DNA of 64,000 nt, taken from Zantedeschia hybrid cultivar (taxonomy: Eukaryota > Streptophyta > Magnoliopsida > Alismatales > Araceae). The translations under genes and the position numbers were made by a program. The notes under the pieces are model-generated. The model was not told the origin of the DNA. It did no database searches and saw only the letters and a list, made by a program, of their open reading frames with translations. The stretch is taken from NCBI GenBank assembly GCA_030544215.1, contig JARZZO010000011.1:41259001-41323000 (forward strand), in the 5' to 3' direction. Each line of letters starts with the position of its first letter. Position 1 is the stretch's first letter. Positions 21,348-32,953 of the stretch are shown here, piece after piece.

Positions 21348-22482
21348 TCAAAGACGAATTTTCCTGAGCTCCTTTACATATGATTTCCACAGTTCTTTAT
21401 TGGCTTGATAAGGAGTTTTCACACAACAGGTGAACCCGATATTCCAAAGAGTTGCAATAAGTTCAGTCGCCTCGAAGTCTTCATCAGTTCTTAATGCCCG
21501 CTTCTTGATTGGGGAAAGAGAGGATATTTCTGGAAACTCTAGCGAGGCATGCGAAGCTGAGGATGACACCGGTGTGGATTATAAAGGACGAACTCGTTCG
21601 CCCTGATCAACCGGAGCTCTATGCCAGCACCACAGCGCACTCGAACCGCCTTTTTCATGAGAGCGAGTGGTGTGGACTCGAATTCAGTTCTAGGCATGGT
21701 TTTAAAATAAGCATGCCAGTCAGCTCAAGTCTTTAGGTTGGGCACTCGATTGGTCATGTTATCATTGAACCTCACAATGTTGGCAATATGGAAGATAGGA
21801 CTGCGCTGATATGTCTGAGATATCCTTGGAACTTTCTCCTCGTTATGGTTGAACTTGAAGTGGAATTCCACCCACAAAGCCAAGAGGAGCATGCTTCTAT
21901 AAGGGGGTTGACCTGTAGAAGCTCTAGAGAGCCCACTGTAGAGGTAGGCTAGAACCGTTTTACTAATCTGCTTCCCTTCGAAAATCCTATTGATTGCGCT
22001 GATTTGATCATCTTCTAGAACATTGTCTTGGGTATGAAATAGTAGTGCTCCAACTAAGCATGTGGTGAACGCCTTCATCACGTTCTCTATATCTTCATCC
22101 TTAAGATATTCTTTCCTCTTCAAAGTCCATTCAGCTAATTTAGCAAGATTGATTCCCTTCTTTGTGAGATAACCTTGAATTTCCTTTGAGTTCTTCATAA
22201 TCTTTTCCAATAATTGTTGACCCGTGGTTCTTTCCCTCATGAATGTCATCTGACTCAAATCAAGTTCATCATTGTTAACCTTAACTTAGGAAGGCCCAAT
22301 AAAAGTTCAGCTTCTTCTAAGAGGATGGTAGCTTCAAACGTGGTAAAGAGAAAGGTATGAGTTTGTGGATGCCACAGTTCGATCAAAGTGCCCATTGAAG
22401 CCCAATCCATGTGTGTGCTCTTGTAATGTTTGGCGTGGATTACCAATCCTTGGATATGCCACTTGGATATATAAGATTGCAT
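21348..22482 (-). pseudogene. Second PMD/DUF7745-like gene, degraded
   Basis: On the - strand from ATG 22482: SKWHIQGLVIHAKHY, then LIELWHPQTHTFLF and EAELLLGLP (about 22385-22285). This resembles the beginning of plant mobile-domain / DUF7745-type proteins. A frame change near 22270-22285 leads to a second open part, 22258-21725 (TTGQQLLEKIMK, YLYSGLSRAS, LLLALWVEFHFKF). A TGA at 21727-21725 and a TAG near 21552 interrupt a frame that otherwise keeps family-like sequence (MPRTEF, VLYNPHRCHPQLR) through 21570-21720. The last open part is 21569-21348 (TLWNIGF, NKELWKSYVKEL). The exact family is uncertain. It has the same strand as the PMD pseudogene at 10051-11080. Confidence 0.6.
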
Positions 22483-22850
22483 GGAGAGATTGATCTTGTT
22501 AACTAGCTTTTGGACCCATAGAAGTGAAGAAAATCTTCTTGGACCGGAGAAGAAAGGATATCCCTAAAAAACTTGGAATAATTCTATCACATGGAGAACA
22601 TGTAGAAGGTTCCATAGCAAGAATTGATTAGAGGAGAGATTAGCTTACTTGAAGAACCTTGAGCACACTCATGGATTGGGCTTACATGTAAGTTAAGATC
22701 TCGCCCGCCTAGGGTACTTCCCAATCACGGATGAGAAATCAAGGTTCTTCAAATAAGAGGATGAGAAAGCTTTCCCTTGAGTCTTGAAGAGAATTCTCTA
22801 CCTTTCCCTTTTGTTTGCTTGTTGTAATGCTTTGATATGAAGAAGGGAAG

Positions 22851-22860
22851 GTTTTATAGA
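22851..22860 (-). promoter_or_regulatory. TATA-like box upstream of the second PMD-like gene
   Basis: TCTATAAAAC on the - strand, about 370 bases before the ATG at 22482. Position and sequence suit a plant core promoter. There is no other support. Confidence 0.4.
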
Positions 22861-24002
22861 GTGATTTGCGAGATTGGGAAATCCTTCCGAATTGGAAGAA
22901 GAATGTGCATTAAGGCAAGTAGAGATCGGATTGGAGTCAAAGCAAAGAGCAGTTTCTGTAAGTTAAATGGCGTCTGGACGGGGCGACGTCATTTAAATGA
23001 CGTCTGTGAATATCGACGCATTTTAATCAGGTTTCTGAATTTCTGTTACTTTGCTGAAAATCCATAATTCCATGATATATAATTTGCTTGAAGTTACTAA
23101 TGATTTCTGAGTGCAAGAAATATCAAGGAAATGAAAATGAAGCTGAAATTCTACTAAGTTCTCACTGTGGGAGTTTATAAGTCCCAGCCATGACTAAAAA
23201 GACGGTTATCTCTATTCTTGTATTCCTTTATGTAATTGATTTGCATCATCACTACTATATGATAAATATTTATTAGAATACATCAAGGACTTTGTGATTT
23301 TGATGAAACTGGAATTTGAGTTCTCTTTCAACAAAAACAGTGATAATTCCAAAGGATTCTTAATCGCACGGACAGGCCGTTAGGTTGTTAATTAATGGAG
23401 ACGATGGTTCCGCTTTTGTTAAACGGTGCGTGGACAAACGAGCTTCGGCTTAGCACTGAATTGCAAGAATCAGTATCTTGACTCATTGATGACAATTTAA
23501 CAATATTATCCTTGATTAATCTATATTTTATTTCACTTTATATTTTCTTTTAGCCCAGCATGCATCATGTAAGACTTTGATCCAATAAATCCCAACGTGA
23601 TATGAAATATTTTATTCTGAGTTGAGTATCTTGATTATCTTTGAGGTTCGCTTGAACATATCCTTGAAGTTTATCTTTTCTTGGATTTCTCATCCAACAT
23701 TTCTTGTTTCCTCTTAAGATCCATCATGGTTGCAACACTTCTTCATTGACTGGTAATCGCTCTTCATGACGAAACCTACAGGGTTTGTGACCTAGAGTAC
23801 TTCCCAATCACGAAAGTTGATAGACCTTTTGTTTCCTTCATCCAGATAAGATTGATTCCATTGATCTCTTTGTGTTATCCTCACTGATTGTTTCGAGAAA
23901 GATTCTCATCATATGATGTTAAGAACGTGTCACATCACACCTTGACATCACCCTTTCAGTACATTTCACTCTCTTGCAAAGTCAATGCCAAGGTAGGGCA
24001 GC
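22861..24002. other. Non-coding stretch, palindromes only
   Basis: No gene recognised. It contains two adjoining GGCGTC/GACGTC palindromes (22965-23030) and otherwise ordinary AT-rich sequence. It ends in AAGGTAGGGCAGC (23990-24002), a possible polypurine tract for the LTR candidate that follows. Confidence 0.5.
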
Positions 24003-25182
24003 TGTAGACACGCTAATTTTGACATCATATTGAGTAAATTTCATGTCACAATAATAACGCCCCAGAATGGTCTGATGTTTAATCATTAACTAATTTTTAT
24101 TGGTTTTCTCGAAATTTGCTGAATCACGTCGCTCATGCGCGACGCCATTTGGATTCCTAGCAGAAATCAATTCAGAATTAAAATTAGTAAATTTAAGAGG
24201 ATTTAATTGAATAGCGTCACCGTAGGACGACGCCATTTAGGTACTAATCCGCCTAGGTTTACGATTTCTAATTTTAGTTAATTTCCTAAATTATCTAAAG
24301 CACGTCGCATGTACACGACGTCTTTTATGTTTCCTAATTGTTTTTGGTTTCCCTTTTCGGATTTATTTCTATTCTAGCTACATTAATGAACTAAAAGGCG
24401 TCCCCCTCGAACGACGCATTTTAAGAGTTTCCTGATAAGCAAGATTTGGCCGAGATAGTCTGGTTCCAGAGGTTGGAAGAGTTTCCAATTCCCTTCATGA
24501 TCGTCCAGGGCAAGTCTGAGCTGCAGGAAAGTCCCTTTGAAGGCCAAAATACCCTTGAAACTATTCTTATAAATACATATGGATATTGACCTTTAAAAAA
24601 GGTTGGCGGTTGGCGGTTGGCGGTTGGCAGTTGGCAATTGGAGAATTCGGAGCTTTCTACAAGGTGTTTGAAGGTCCTCAAGGGTTCTTGCTTTTCCTCC
24701 ATTGAAGCACAAGAAGACTAAGACTTTCAAGGGGCCAAACCAACCATCTTATTCTCTAGTTTCTTCCTAGTTTATTTTTCATATGATTTTTCATTGCATC
24801 ACTTCATCACACACACCCACTCCATAATTTCCAAACCTACACCTCCTTAAAGGGGTTTAAAAGAAAACCACAAAGTGAGTTCTTTTAGTTTAGTTGCATG
24901 TTTAGATTTTTAATTAGAATAGATACTATGCTATTTTAGTTCTAATCATAGTTTTCATGTTTCTTTGATCTTTTATAAGGTACAAAAGAAGAACAAGAGT
25001 AAAGAAAGAGAAGGCTCTTTTCTTTCGGCCGGCTGGAAGAGAGGAACAAAAGAACCCCATATTCTCCCTATTTGCAAGGTTAGTAAGTGATCACTTTTCC
25101 TTTGAAATCTTCGGTTTCTAGCGATCACAATTTTTTTCATATTGTTAATAATAGTAAACACATGATAACATGATGAACACAA
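24003..25182 (+). mobile_element. Candidate 3' LTR (partial) of a Tat-type element carrying antisense PMD genes
   Basis: It begins TGTAGACACGCTAATTTTGA after a purine-rich tract. It has a TATA-like TTATAAATACA (24567-24577) on the + strand and no coding region. It is cut at 25182 by copia C2, and no matching end is found beyond C2. Antisense PMD-related ORFs between integrase and the 3' LTR have been described for Tat-lineage Ty3/gypsy elements, which fits two - strand PMD-like genes upstream. This is inference; no second LTR is in the window. Confidence 0.4.
24601..24642. repeat. 7-bp tandem repeat GGTTGGC
   Basis: Four GGTTGGC units followed by AGTTGGC and AATTGG, within the candidate LTR just after its TATA box. 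Confidence 0.9.
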
Positions 25183-26720
25183 TGTTGGTATTTCTCGGGT
25201 TTATCCGGATCGCTCACGCAGCGGAAAATAAAATATTACAGCGATCCGTTCCCGTTTCGAAGAACTAAAAAACAACGATTATCGGATAATCGATTCTCAC
25301 CGTGTGCGGATTCGAATCCGCAACCGTTCGGTTCCGTCGGTGCGACACCGCAAGCCGCGCAAACGCCCGACCTCTAGCGAAGTCCACGCGATCCTCCCCA
25401 CGACGGATATCCTCACGTTCCTCGTTCTTTGCAGCCCACGAAACCTCCGCCGGTCGCCGCAACGCGCGGACGATTTCCCGTCGAACGGGATTCGGAGAAG
25501 CGGCGGAGCAGATCTAGATCTGTTCGAACGCCAGAGAGAGAGAGAAACAGAGGAGGGGCGGCTAGGGTTAGCATCAGCTTGGCCTGCTCTACCCGTTCGC
25601 TATGTTTTATACTAACCGCGCGCTTTTTCATAAAAATCTCCGGTTTGTATAAAACCCACTTATTTATCCATCGCCTTGAGAATCATTTGCGTGTGACCCT
25701 CTAGGCCCAAGTACCAGTCCAGTTAATGGCCCAACAAGCCCAGTGACTCCTCACTGGCTTTATTAATCAATGAATAATCTTTTATTAATTAATTAATCAA
25801 TCGAATTGATGTCGCACATCGAATTCGACCGGGCCTCCGATCACGTTGGGTGCCAAGCAACACCGTGTGAACCCGGAAGGGATTGGGGTTAAGTAACCCA
25901 CTCTTGGAACCTTGCCGCCGACAGTTACCGCGTAGATATAATCCTTCACTCGTACAATGCTCTCGAGTCAACTTAGGGCATGGCGAGCTGTCAAACCCTA
26001 GCCGATCGACTCACTTGGATCAGATGCCGCTGATGAATATCGGAAAACTCATTTCCTGATATTATTGTCTGCCCTGGCCAGAGACTTTCGCGCATCCTTC
26101 CTAGAGCATTCTCTCTCTAAGTATCGAGAGCGAATGATTCCCTATTGGCACACAATTCCCTTCGACGGTATTCCGCTGTACCCAATCCTTGGCGTATTAG
26201 AATCCCGTGGCTAGAGATTCGTAAACCAAGGTCAAAGCACAGAAGTCCACCGCCAAGGTGTCCTTGGTGTCTCAGGTCCGAGGACCATCAACGCAACTGC
26301 GACAATAGAATCAAACTGGTTGACAGTGAGGTATACCATCCAGCGATTCAGTCGGATCAGTTCAGTGAACTCATTCTCCAATAAGCACCTACAGATTCGC
26401 CTTAGTGTCTCCACACAAGTGACTTATGAGATCAGTCACCCTCATCATATGAGCAGGAGTAATTTGTACTAGTCTAACCGGATATCCGATGTCCTTCTCG
26501 GATATCCTACGACTAGGAATAATTAAGAATATGTGTGTTTAAGTGATCAGTCTCATTATTATGATCTCATCATAATCTGATCACTATAGCACATATCTAC
26601 GGACTTCATTATGAAACGATAATTAATACGATTTACACATAATGAATGTTATGCCATTTTATTAATAAATGAATGAAATTTACATAGTCAGATTGGCTTG
26701 TAGGCCACCTAAAACTAACA
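25183..26720 (-). repeat. 3' LTR of copia C2
   Basis: Ends in TGTTAGTTTTAGGTGG (26720, element sense start) and AATACCAACA (25183). It lacks about 18 bases in the CGCAAC-rich part near 25450 that are present in the C2 5' LTR. That makes it clearly less like its partner there than the C3 3' LTR is. TATA-like AGTATAAAACA at 25603-25613. Confidence 0.93.
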
Positions 26721-26734
26721 ATCTCCCACTTGGA

Positions 26735-29700
26735 CTAAAGCCAATCACCTTTATACAATAAGTCCATAGACTCTAGGTGACGCTCACACACAATTTGAGC
26801 CAACGGCTTTGTCAGTGGATTTGCTACATTGTCGACGGATGGAACTCTTTCCACTACTACATCTCCTATGGATATGATCTCTCTGATAAGGTGAAAGTGC
26901 CTCAGAATATGCTTCGATTTCTGATGAGCCCGCGGCTCTTTCACTTGTGCAATGGCTCTATTGTTGTCGCACAACAGTGGAACATGCTCAGAGATGCTGG
27001 GAACTACGCCGAGGTCGGTGATGAATTTCTTCAACCACACTGCTTCCTTGGCGGCTTCACCTGCAGTGATGTATTCAGCTTCAGTCGTCGAATCTGCAGT
27101 GGTTACTTGCTTGGAACTCTTCCAGCACACTACGCCTCCATTCAAAGTAAACACGAATCCAGATGTTGACTTGCTATCATCTGGATATGACTGGAAACTC
27201 GAGTCAGTAAAGCCTCGTAGTTTCAAGTCACCTCCTCCATAGACAAGAAACATATCTTTAGTTCTTCTCAAGTACTTAAGGATACATTTCACTGCCTTCC
27301 AGTGCTCTTCGCCTGGAACAGCCTGAAATCTGCTCGTAACACTTAGAGCAAATGCAACATCAGGCCGTGTACATAGCATGGCATACATGATAGATCCTAT
27401 AGCAGAGGCATAGGGTATTCTATCCATGAATACCCTCTCATCAGGTGTCTTAGGAGACTGCTCCTTTGAGAGACTAATTCCATGTCTCATCGGTATGAGA
27501 CCTCTCTTGGAATTTTCCATGCCAAACCTTTTGACTATGGTATATATGTACAAGGATTGGGTCATTCCAAGTATTCTCTTTGATCTATCTCTATAGATCC
27601 ATATTCCCAATACGTAGGATGCTTCTCCCAAATCCTTCATGGAGAAATTTTTCGACAACCAGACCTTTACTGATGACATCATAGCTACATCATTCCCAAT
27701 GAGTAGTATGTCATCTACGTAAAGAACTAGAAAAGTGACTGCACTCCCACTGGTCTTCTTGTACACACAAGGCTCATCTTCATTCTTAATGAAGTCATAA
27801 GACTTGACAGCCTCGTCAAATCTTATGTTCTAGCTCTGGGAAGCCTGCTTCAGTCCATAAATGGACCTCTGAAGCTTGCACACTTTGTCTGGAGATTCCT
27901 TGGATGTGAAACCTTCTGGTTGTATCATATACACCTCCTCCTCAAGGTTGCCATTGAGGAAGGCAGTCTTCACATCCATCTGCCAGATTTCATAATCAAA
28001 ATGTGCAGCAATGGCGAGTAGAACTCTGATCGACTTTATCATGGCAACTGGTGAGAAAGTCTCGTCATAGTCAATTCCTTGCCTTTGACGATATCCCTTT
28101 GCCACCAACCTTGCCTTATAGGTGTCGATCCGTCCATCAGTACCGATCTTTCTCTTAAAGATCCACTTGCAACCGATGGGTACAATACCCTCGGGCAAGT
28201 CCTCCAAGTTCCAAACTTGGTTGGTGTATATGGACTGGATTTCTGAGTTCATGGCTTCTCGCCATTTCCCGGCTTCTGGGCCTTCTATGGCCTCCTGGTA
28301 GGTTTTCGGATCATCATCCTCATTATATTGTACCTTAGACTTACCTTCAGCAATATGTCCCACATATTGTTCGGGTAGTCTAGGTACTCTACCAGATCTA
28401 CGAGGCTCATCTGTGTGTACCTGAACAGATTCAGGAACTGATATCTCATCTGATGATAATGTAGCTGTTTGGGGATCTAGAACCTCGTCCAGTACTATTT
28501 TACTCCCACTGTCCTCCTGGAGAAGGTATTCCTCTTCCAGGAAGACAGCTTTCCTGGCAACAAACACCTTTTGTTCATCAGGATGGAAAAAATAGTATCT
28601 AAAGGTTTCCTTTGGATATCCCACAAACCTGCATTTATCAGTTTGTGATTTCAGCTTGTCTGGATCATGCCTCTTTACATGAGCAGGACAACCCCAGACT
28701 TTAACATGTTTAAATTCTGATTTCCTGCCTTTCCATATCTCATATGGAGTAGAGGCCACAGACTTGCTGGGTACTTTGTTCAGTAGGTATGCTGCTGACT
28801 CTAGAGCATACCCCAGAGGGACACTGGTAATCCCGAAAAGCTCATCATGGATCGCACCATGTCCAAGAAGGTGCGATTCCTCCTTTCCGATACACCATTC
28901 ATCTGTGGTGTATATGGAGGGGTCAGCTGAGAAAGGATACCATTATCCTTTAAGAATTGTGTGAAATTAGTACTCAAGTATTCTCCTCCTCGATCTGATC
29001 GAAGAGCTTTAATACTCTTTCCTAACTGCTTCTCTACCTCATTCTTGAATTCTTTGAACTTCTCAAATGCTTCCGACTTGTACTTCATTAAGTACACATA
29101 GCCGAATCTTGAGAAGTCATCGGTGAACGTGATGAAGTAAGAAATGGCTTGGGTGGACATGGGACCACATACATCCGAATGTATTAGTTCCAGAATGTCC
29201 TTGGCACATTTACATGTCCAGTAAATGGAGATTTTGCCATCTTTCCCATAAGGCAGTATTCACATGTTGCAAACGATTCGTAATCGAAAGCAGTTAGGTA
29301 ACCATGCTTGTGCAACTTTTGCAACTTGCTTTCGCCAATGTGCCCAAGTCTACAATGCCACATGTAGGCTTGGTTCACACAATTCTTGCTCTTCTTAAGA
29401 GCATTATCAATTTGAAGATTGTAATAAGAAACATCTAAGAGATATAGACCGTTGACTAAAGGTGCCGAAGCTATTGATTTATTACCATAATAAATCGAAC
29501 AACTGCTATTCTCAATAGTCAACCTATCCTATCTTGTCCAAACAAGATATTGATATGATGTTCTTTATTATGCTAGGAACATAATAACAATCTTCTAATA
29601 GTAAGGTATCTCCCGATGGAAGCTTGAGGTTTGCTGTCCCAACAGCAATCGCCGCAACTTTTGCGCCGTTTCCTAGCCTCAATTCCACCTCACCTTGTCT

Positions 29701-30141
29701 CAGCTTGCGCTTACTTGTCAGCATCTGCACATCATGGCAAATATGAGAAGCACATCCGGTATCTAATACCCAAGATGTGGAATCTCTTACTGACAAGTTG
29801 ATATCTATCATATAGATATCTGAAGCTTCAGACAGCTTCACTCTTCCATGAGCTTTATCGTTAAGGAACTCCTTGCAGTTCCTCTTCTAGTGACCATACT
29901 GCTTATAGTAGAAGCAGTCATCCTTTACTACTATTTTGCCTTTATCCTTCGATCTTTTATCGTTAGCTATCATCTCTGCTTCAGGGGCATCCGATGCCGA
30001 TTCAGCAGGAGGATCAGCTCCAGGGACAAAGTCAATGTGCTCAGATCTGAAGACATTCTTCAGGTTTCTGAATCAATCTGAGTAGATCAGGTAAGTCAAA
30101 ACGGCATCAAGTATGCCACGGAGTGAGTTATTCGACGACAT
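26735..30141 (-). pseudogene. Copia C2 gag-pol, nearly open in the RT/RNase H half
   Basis: ATG at 30141-30139. The Gag N-terminus with an in-frame stop near 30078 is joined directly to the knuckle region (CFYYKQYGH then a stop at the expected Trp), with the same internal Gag deletion as all other copies. Protease SWVLDTGCASH lies near 29780-29745, followed by GAG-pre-integrase (WHCRLGHIGES) and integrase (LRSDRGGEYLS, GVSERRNRTFLDM). A four-C run at 28811-28814 breaks integrase as in C1. From 28759 to 26735 one frame runs through the integrase C-terminus, RT (VDVKTAFLNGNLEEEVY-type, YVDDILLIGND) and RNase H (TDSSFQSYPDDSKSTSG, STTEAEYI, CDNN). It has a single TAG at 27832-27830 where related copies have Trp. 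The RNase H end is intact, unlike C1 and C3. Confidence 0.94.
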
Positions 30142-30324
30142 AATTCCCTACAGGAGATAAGTAAAATCTATTTAGCAGATGTTCAATTAGTAAAATTTAA
30201 ATCAAGATATGGTCTTTTGTTCAAGTTTAACTCCCGCTAATTTTCGACGGACTGTATAACCCTCAGTTATACAGAATGGGAGACGTCGACAGTCTCCTAG
30301 TGGGGATTAGAATCTCAATGACTT

Positions 30325-30650
30325 GCACTACAGCCATGTGGATAGCACAACAAACTGTAATACAATCAAAGAGTACCCAACTCATGGGACTTGCAACTCC
30401 TTGCAATATCTGATCATGGCTTCGTTCCCCAGAGATTTAATGGCCTTGTGGATAGCACAACAAACCACTAATTCTGGTCTAAGCTAACCATCGTTACGCG
30501 ACGAGCATAGATTTGCATGCGGCTCTTGTGGATAGCACAACAAAGCTACATAGTTCCTCTACCCCGATCATATAGGCATCTAATGCCATAGCCACAGTTT
30601 CTCCTCCCAATTAAGCAGGCCTTGTGGATAGCACAACAAACCTGCCTAAA
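30325..30650 (-). repeat. Four-fold stem-loop array in C2 leader
   Basis: 20-mer cores at 30335 (one change, CATGTGG), 30445, 30525 and 30621, spacing 110, 80 and 96 as in C1. Outer arms: TACAG/CTGTA, TTAATGG/CCACTAA, a weaker third stem, and GCAGG/CCTGC. Confidence 0.9.
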
Positions 30651-31503
30651 GTGATTCGAATCCTATGACTATAACGATGGTGGACCACGCGGTAAGTTCT
30701 CAACTACTCGCGTTACGGCTTAGAGTTTATATGAGGGTATTTAGATAACTTTTATCTTGGTCTCTCCTAGGTGATAGTATATAAATATATCGTATATATT
30801 TACTAAATACTATAACCTGCTTTGATTCATAATCAAAAGAAAACAATGCATCTCATACATGTCATTAGTGTGGTCATGGATAGCACAGTGGGTTTGACTG
30901 GAGCCAACAGTCAAACGCACACACAATCTAACACAACAATTATATTAGATAACCTGCAAACACATAGGCAACAGATCTCCATCTTTTCGCCTTCCTGGTT
31001 GCAGCTGTGGATCGTCCTCGCTCCTTCCTCGGTTGCCTCGATCATATTACATTTAAATTCTAGAATTTACAAGTAAAGTGAAGAAGGCCTTATGGCGAGT
31101 ACAATAGAGAGAGGGAGGTAGAAATACATCGGAGTATGAGAGAGAGAGAGGTGTGCAGACCTCTATTTATTAACAGTTAATAAACAATCATAGATCCACG
31201 ATCCATACAATCCATTCATCACATGAATAATAAATTAAGTGCATATCCATGACCACGGTGTGTTTTAAACATTCCACACATGATTCAGCGCATCACATTG
31301 CTAAAATAAAAGTGTTTTCAAAATAAATATTTTTGACTTTCAAAAAGCTGGGATCCAAACAAAATGGGTATTTGAATTTCGAAAACACTTTTATTAACTT
31401 AACATGCAATTAAATCAAAATTTAAAAGCAATAAACACACATCACATGTGCACACACTCCGAATTAATAATTCCAGATTATTCCATACAAATTAGAACAT
31501 TTC

Positions 31504-32040
31504 TAATAATCTAACACTTAGATTAAACCCCATTAATAATCTAACAATTAGACTATTAAAGATTAATCTAACTCTTAGATTAATCCAACAAAGTTAATTA
31601 AAAATTTAACACTTAAATTAATAATCAACCAAACTAATTATTAACTAATAATCTAACACTTAGATTAGCCAATTATTGTTAATTATTAATTTAACTCTTA
31701 AACCAATAATTAACACTAACTAATTAATAATTAATTAATCTAACTCTTAGATTAAATAATTAAAGTTATCATTAATTTAACTATTAAATTAATGACTAAC
31801 AATAATTAATTAAAGACTGCCAATTTAACATTTAAATCAGTCATTTAAGTTAATTATTAATTTAACCCTTAAATTAATAACTAACTCAAATTAATAATTA
31901 ACAATTAGATGTATTAATAATTAATAATCTAACAATTAGATTAGTAATTATTAACCATTAATTTTTAACTCTTAAAATTAAACAAATTAAGGTCAATAAT
32001 TATTTTAACACTTAAACTAATATTAACCTCAATTAATTCA
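31504..32040 (-). repeat. AT-rich palindrome field in C2 leader
   Basis: Homologous to 17425-18080. Same arm types (TCTAA/TTAGA, TTTAA/TTAAA) with local length differences and a degenerated end near 31960-32040. Confidence 0.82.
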
Positions 32041-32934
32041 CAACTAATTGCTAATTAATAAATCCTTCAATGACTTAATGATTCAAAATCATCAAATACA
32101 TTAACAAAATCCCACTTAATTAAAATTGAATAATGAATTTCAGTTTCAAAACAATTTTGAATTTAAATTTAAAATCCAATTTTAATTTTATTAAAATGGC
32201 TGGAGTTTTATTGAAGCTAGGCTTTAAAGGGGTTTGGGCTGAACCATATGGGCACCTGGTCCGAGCCCAAGGCTTGGCTAGGCTCGTACCAGGCATGGAC
32301 CAGGGTCAGCCCTGGTCTGCCCCAGACCGCTTGGCCCAGACCGCCCGGCCCAGACCGGATCGGGACCGGGCGGTCTGCGTGGGGTGCGACTGGTTCGCCC
32401 CGTCCCTTGCCCCCACCCGAAACCCTAATCCCATTACAGTTGCAGGTGGGGATGGGCGGCGGATCCAGGCGGCGCCGTCCGGCTCGGCCGGCGACGGCCC
32501 CGGTGCCGGCGGGATCTCCGGCGCCGGCAAGTCCCCCCACTCGGAGAAACCCAAACGGTAGCCCGAGCTCTATAAACCTTCAATTTTTTCGGTTTTTCAA
32601 CCAAGTAAAAGAAGAAAAGATGCCCTTGCTTCGAGCATTCCAACGTTGGTGGCAACTCCAGGGAGGACCAGTAACCCATCCCAGAGGATTGGGGTTCACA
32701 GTCCACCTCCCCAACACTTGGGAAGCAAGAACGAAGTTGCCAACAACACCGGTTCTTCATCCAATGAAGAACACTAATAAACCCCCAAAAATCCAAATTT
32801 GTAGAAATAAAATTACTCTAATTCTCTGTGCTTATCCCATAAACACAGTTCTACCATCACATTCATATTATATGCATGGAATATTTCAAGGAAAAAACTA
32901 ATTCGGAGTTCGAAACGGGCCGAGAAACAGTGCG

Positions 32935-32952
32935 AACCTGGCTCTGATACCA
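32935..32952 (-). other. Primer-binding site of copia C2
   Basis: TGGTATCAGAGCCAGGTT on the - strand, one base from the 5' LTR. It is complementary to the 3' end of plant initiator Met-tRNA. Confidence 0.95.
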
Positions 32953-32953
32953 C

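Larger units (their letters stand above)
20831..24425. repeat. Dispersed short palindromes of the GGCGTC-N9-GACGCC type
   Basis: Imperfect palindromes with A/T-rich outer edges and a core like GGCGTC...GACGCC(ATTT), loop about 9-10 bases. They occur near 20831, 20993, 21070, 21148, 22965 (two back to back through 23030), 24125, 24213, 24300 and 24394. One more lies near 10763-10790 inside the PMD intron, across the C1 insertion. Loops differ in sequence while the arms are kept. They avoid the coding part of the pseudogene at 21348-22482. Confidence 0.75.
30142..32934 (-). other. Structured leader of copia C2
   Basis: Same module order as in C1. Stem-loop cores at 30335, 30445, 30525 and 30621; 9-bp hairpin 30892-30916; AT-rich palindrome field about 31504-32040; GC-rich block about 32190-32570. 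The last leader part before the PBS (32580-32934) has no recognisable gene. The stem-loop at 30621 has full GCAGG/CCTGC outer arms. Confidence 0.85.

Noticed and set aside
24421..24702. 93-codon frame on the - strand
   Set aside because: It contains the translated 7-bp repeat, lies inside the LTR candidate and has no domain.
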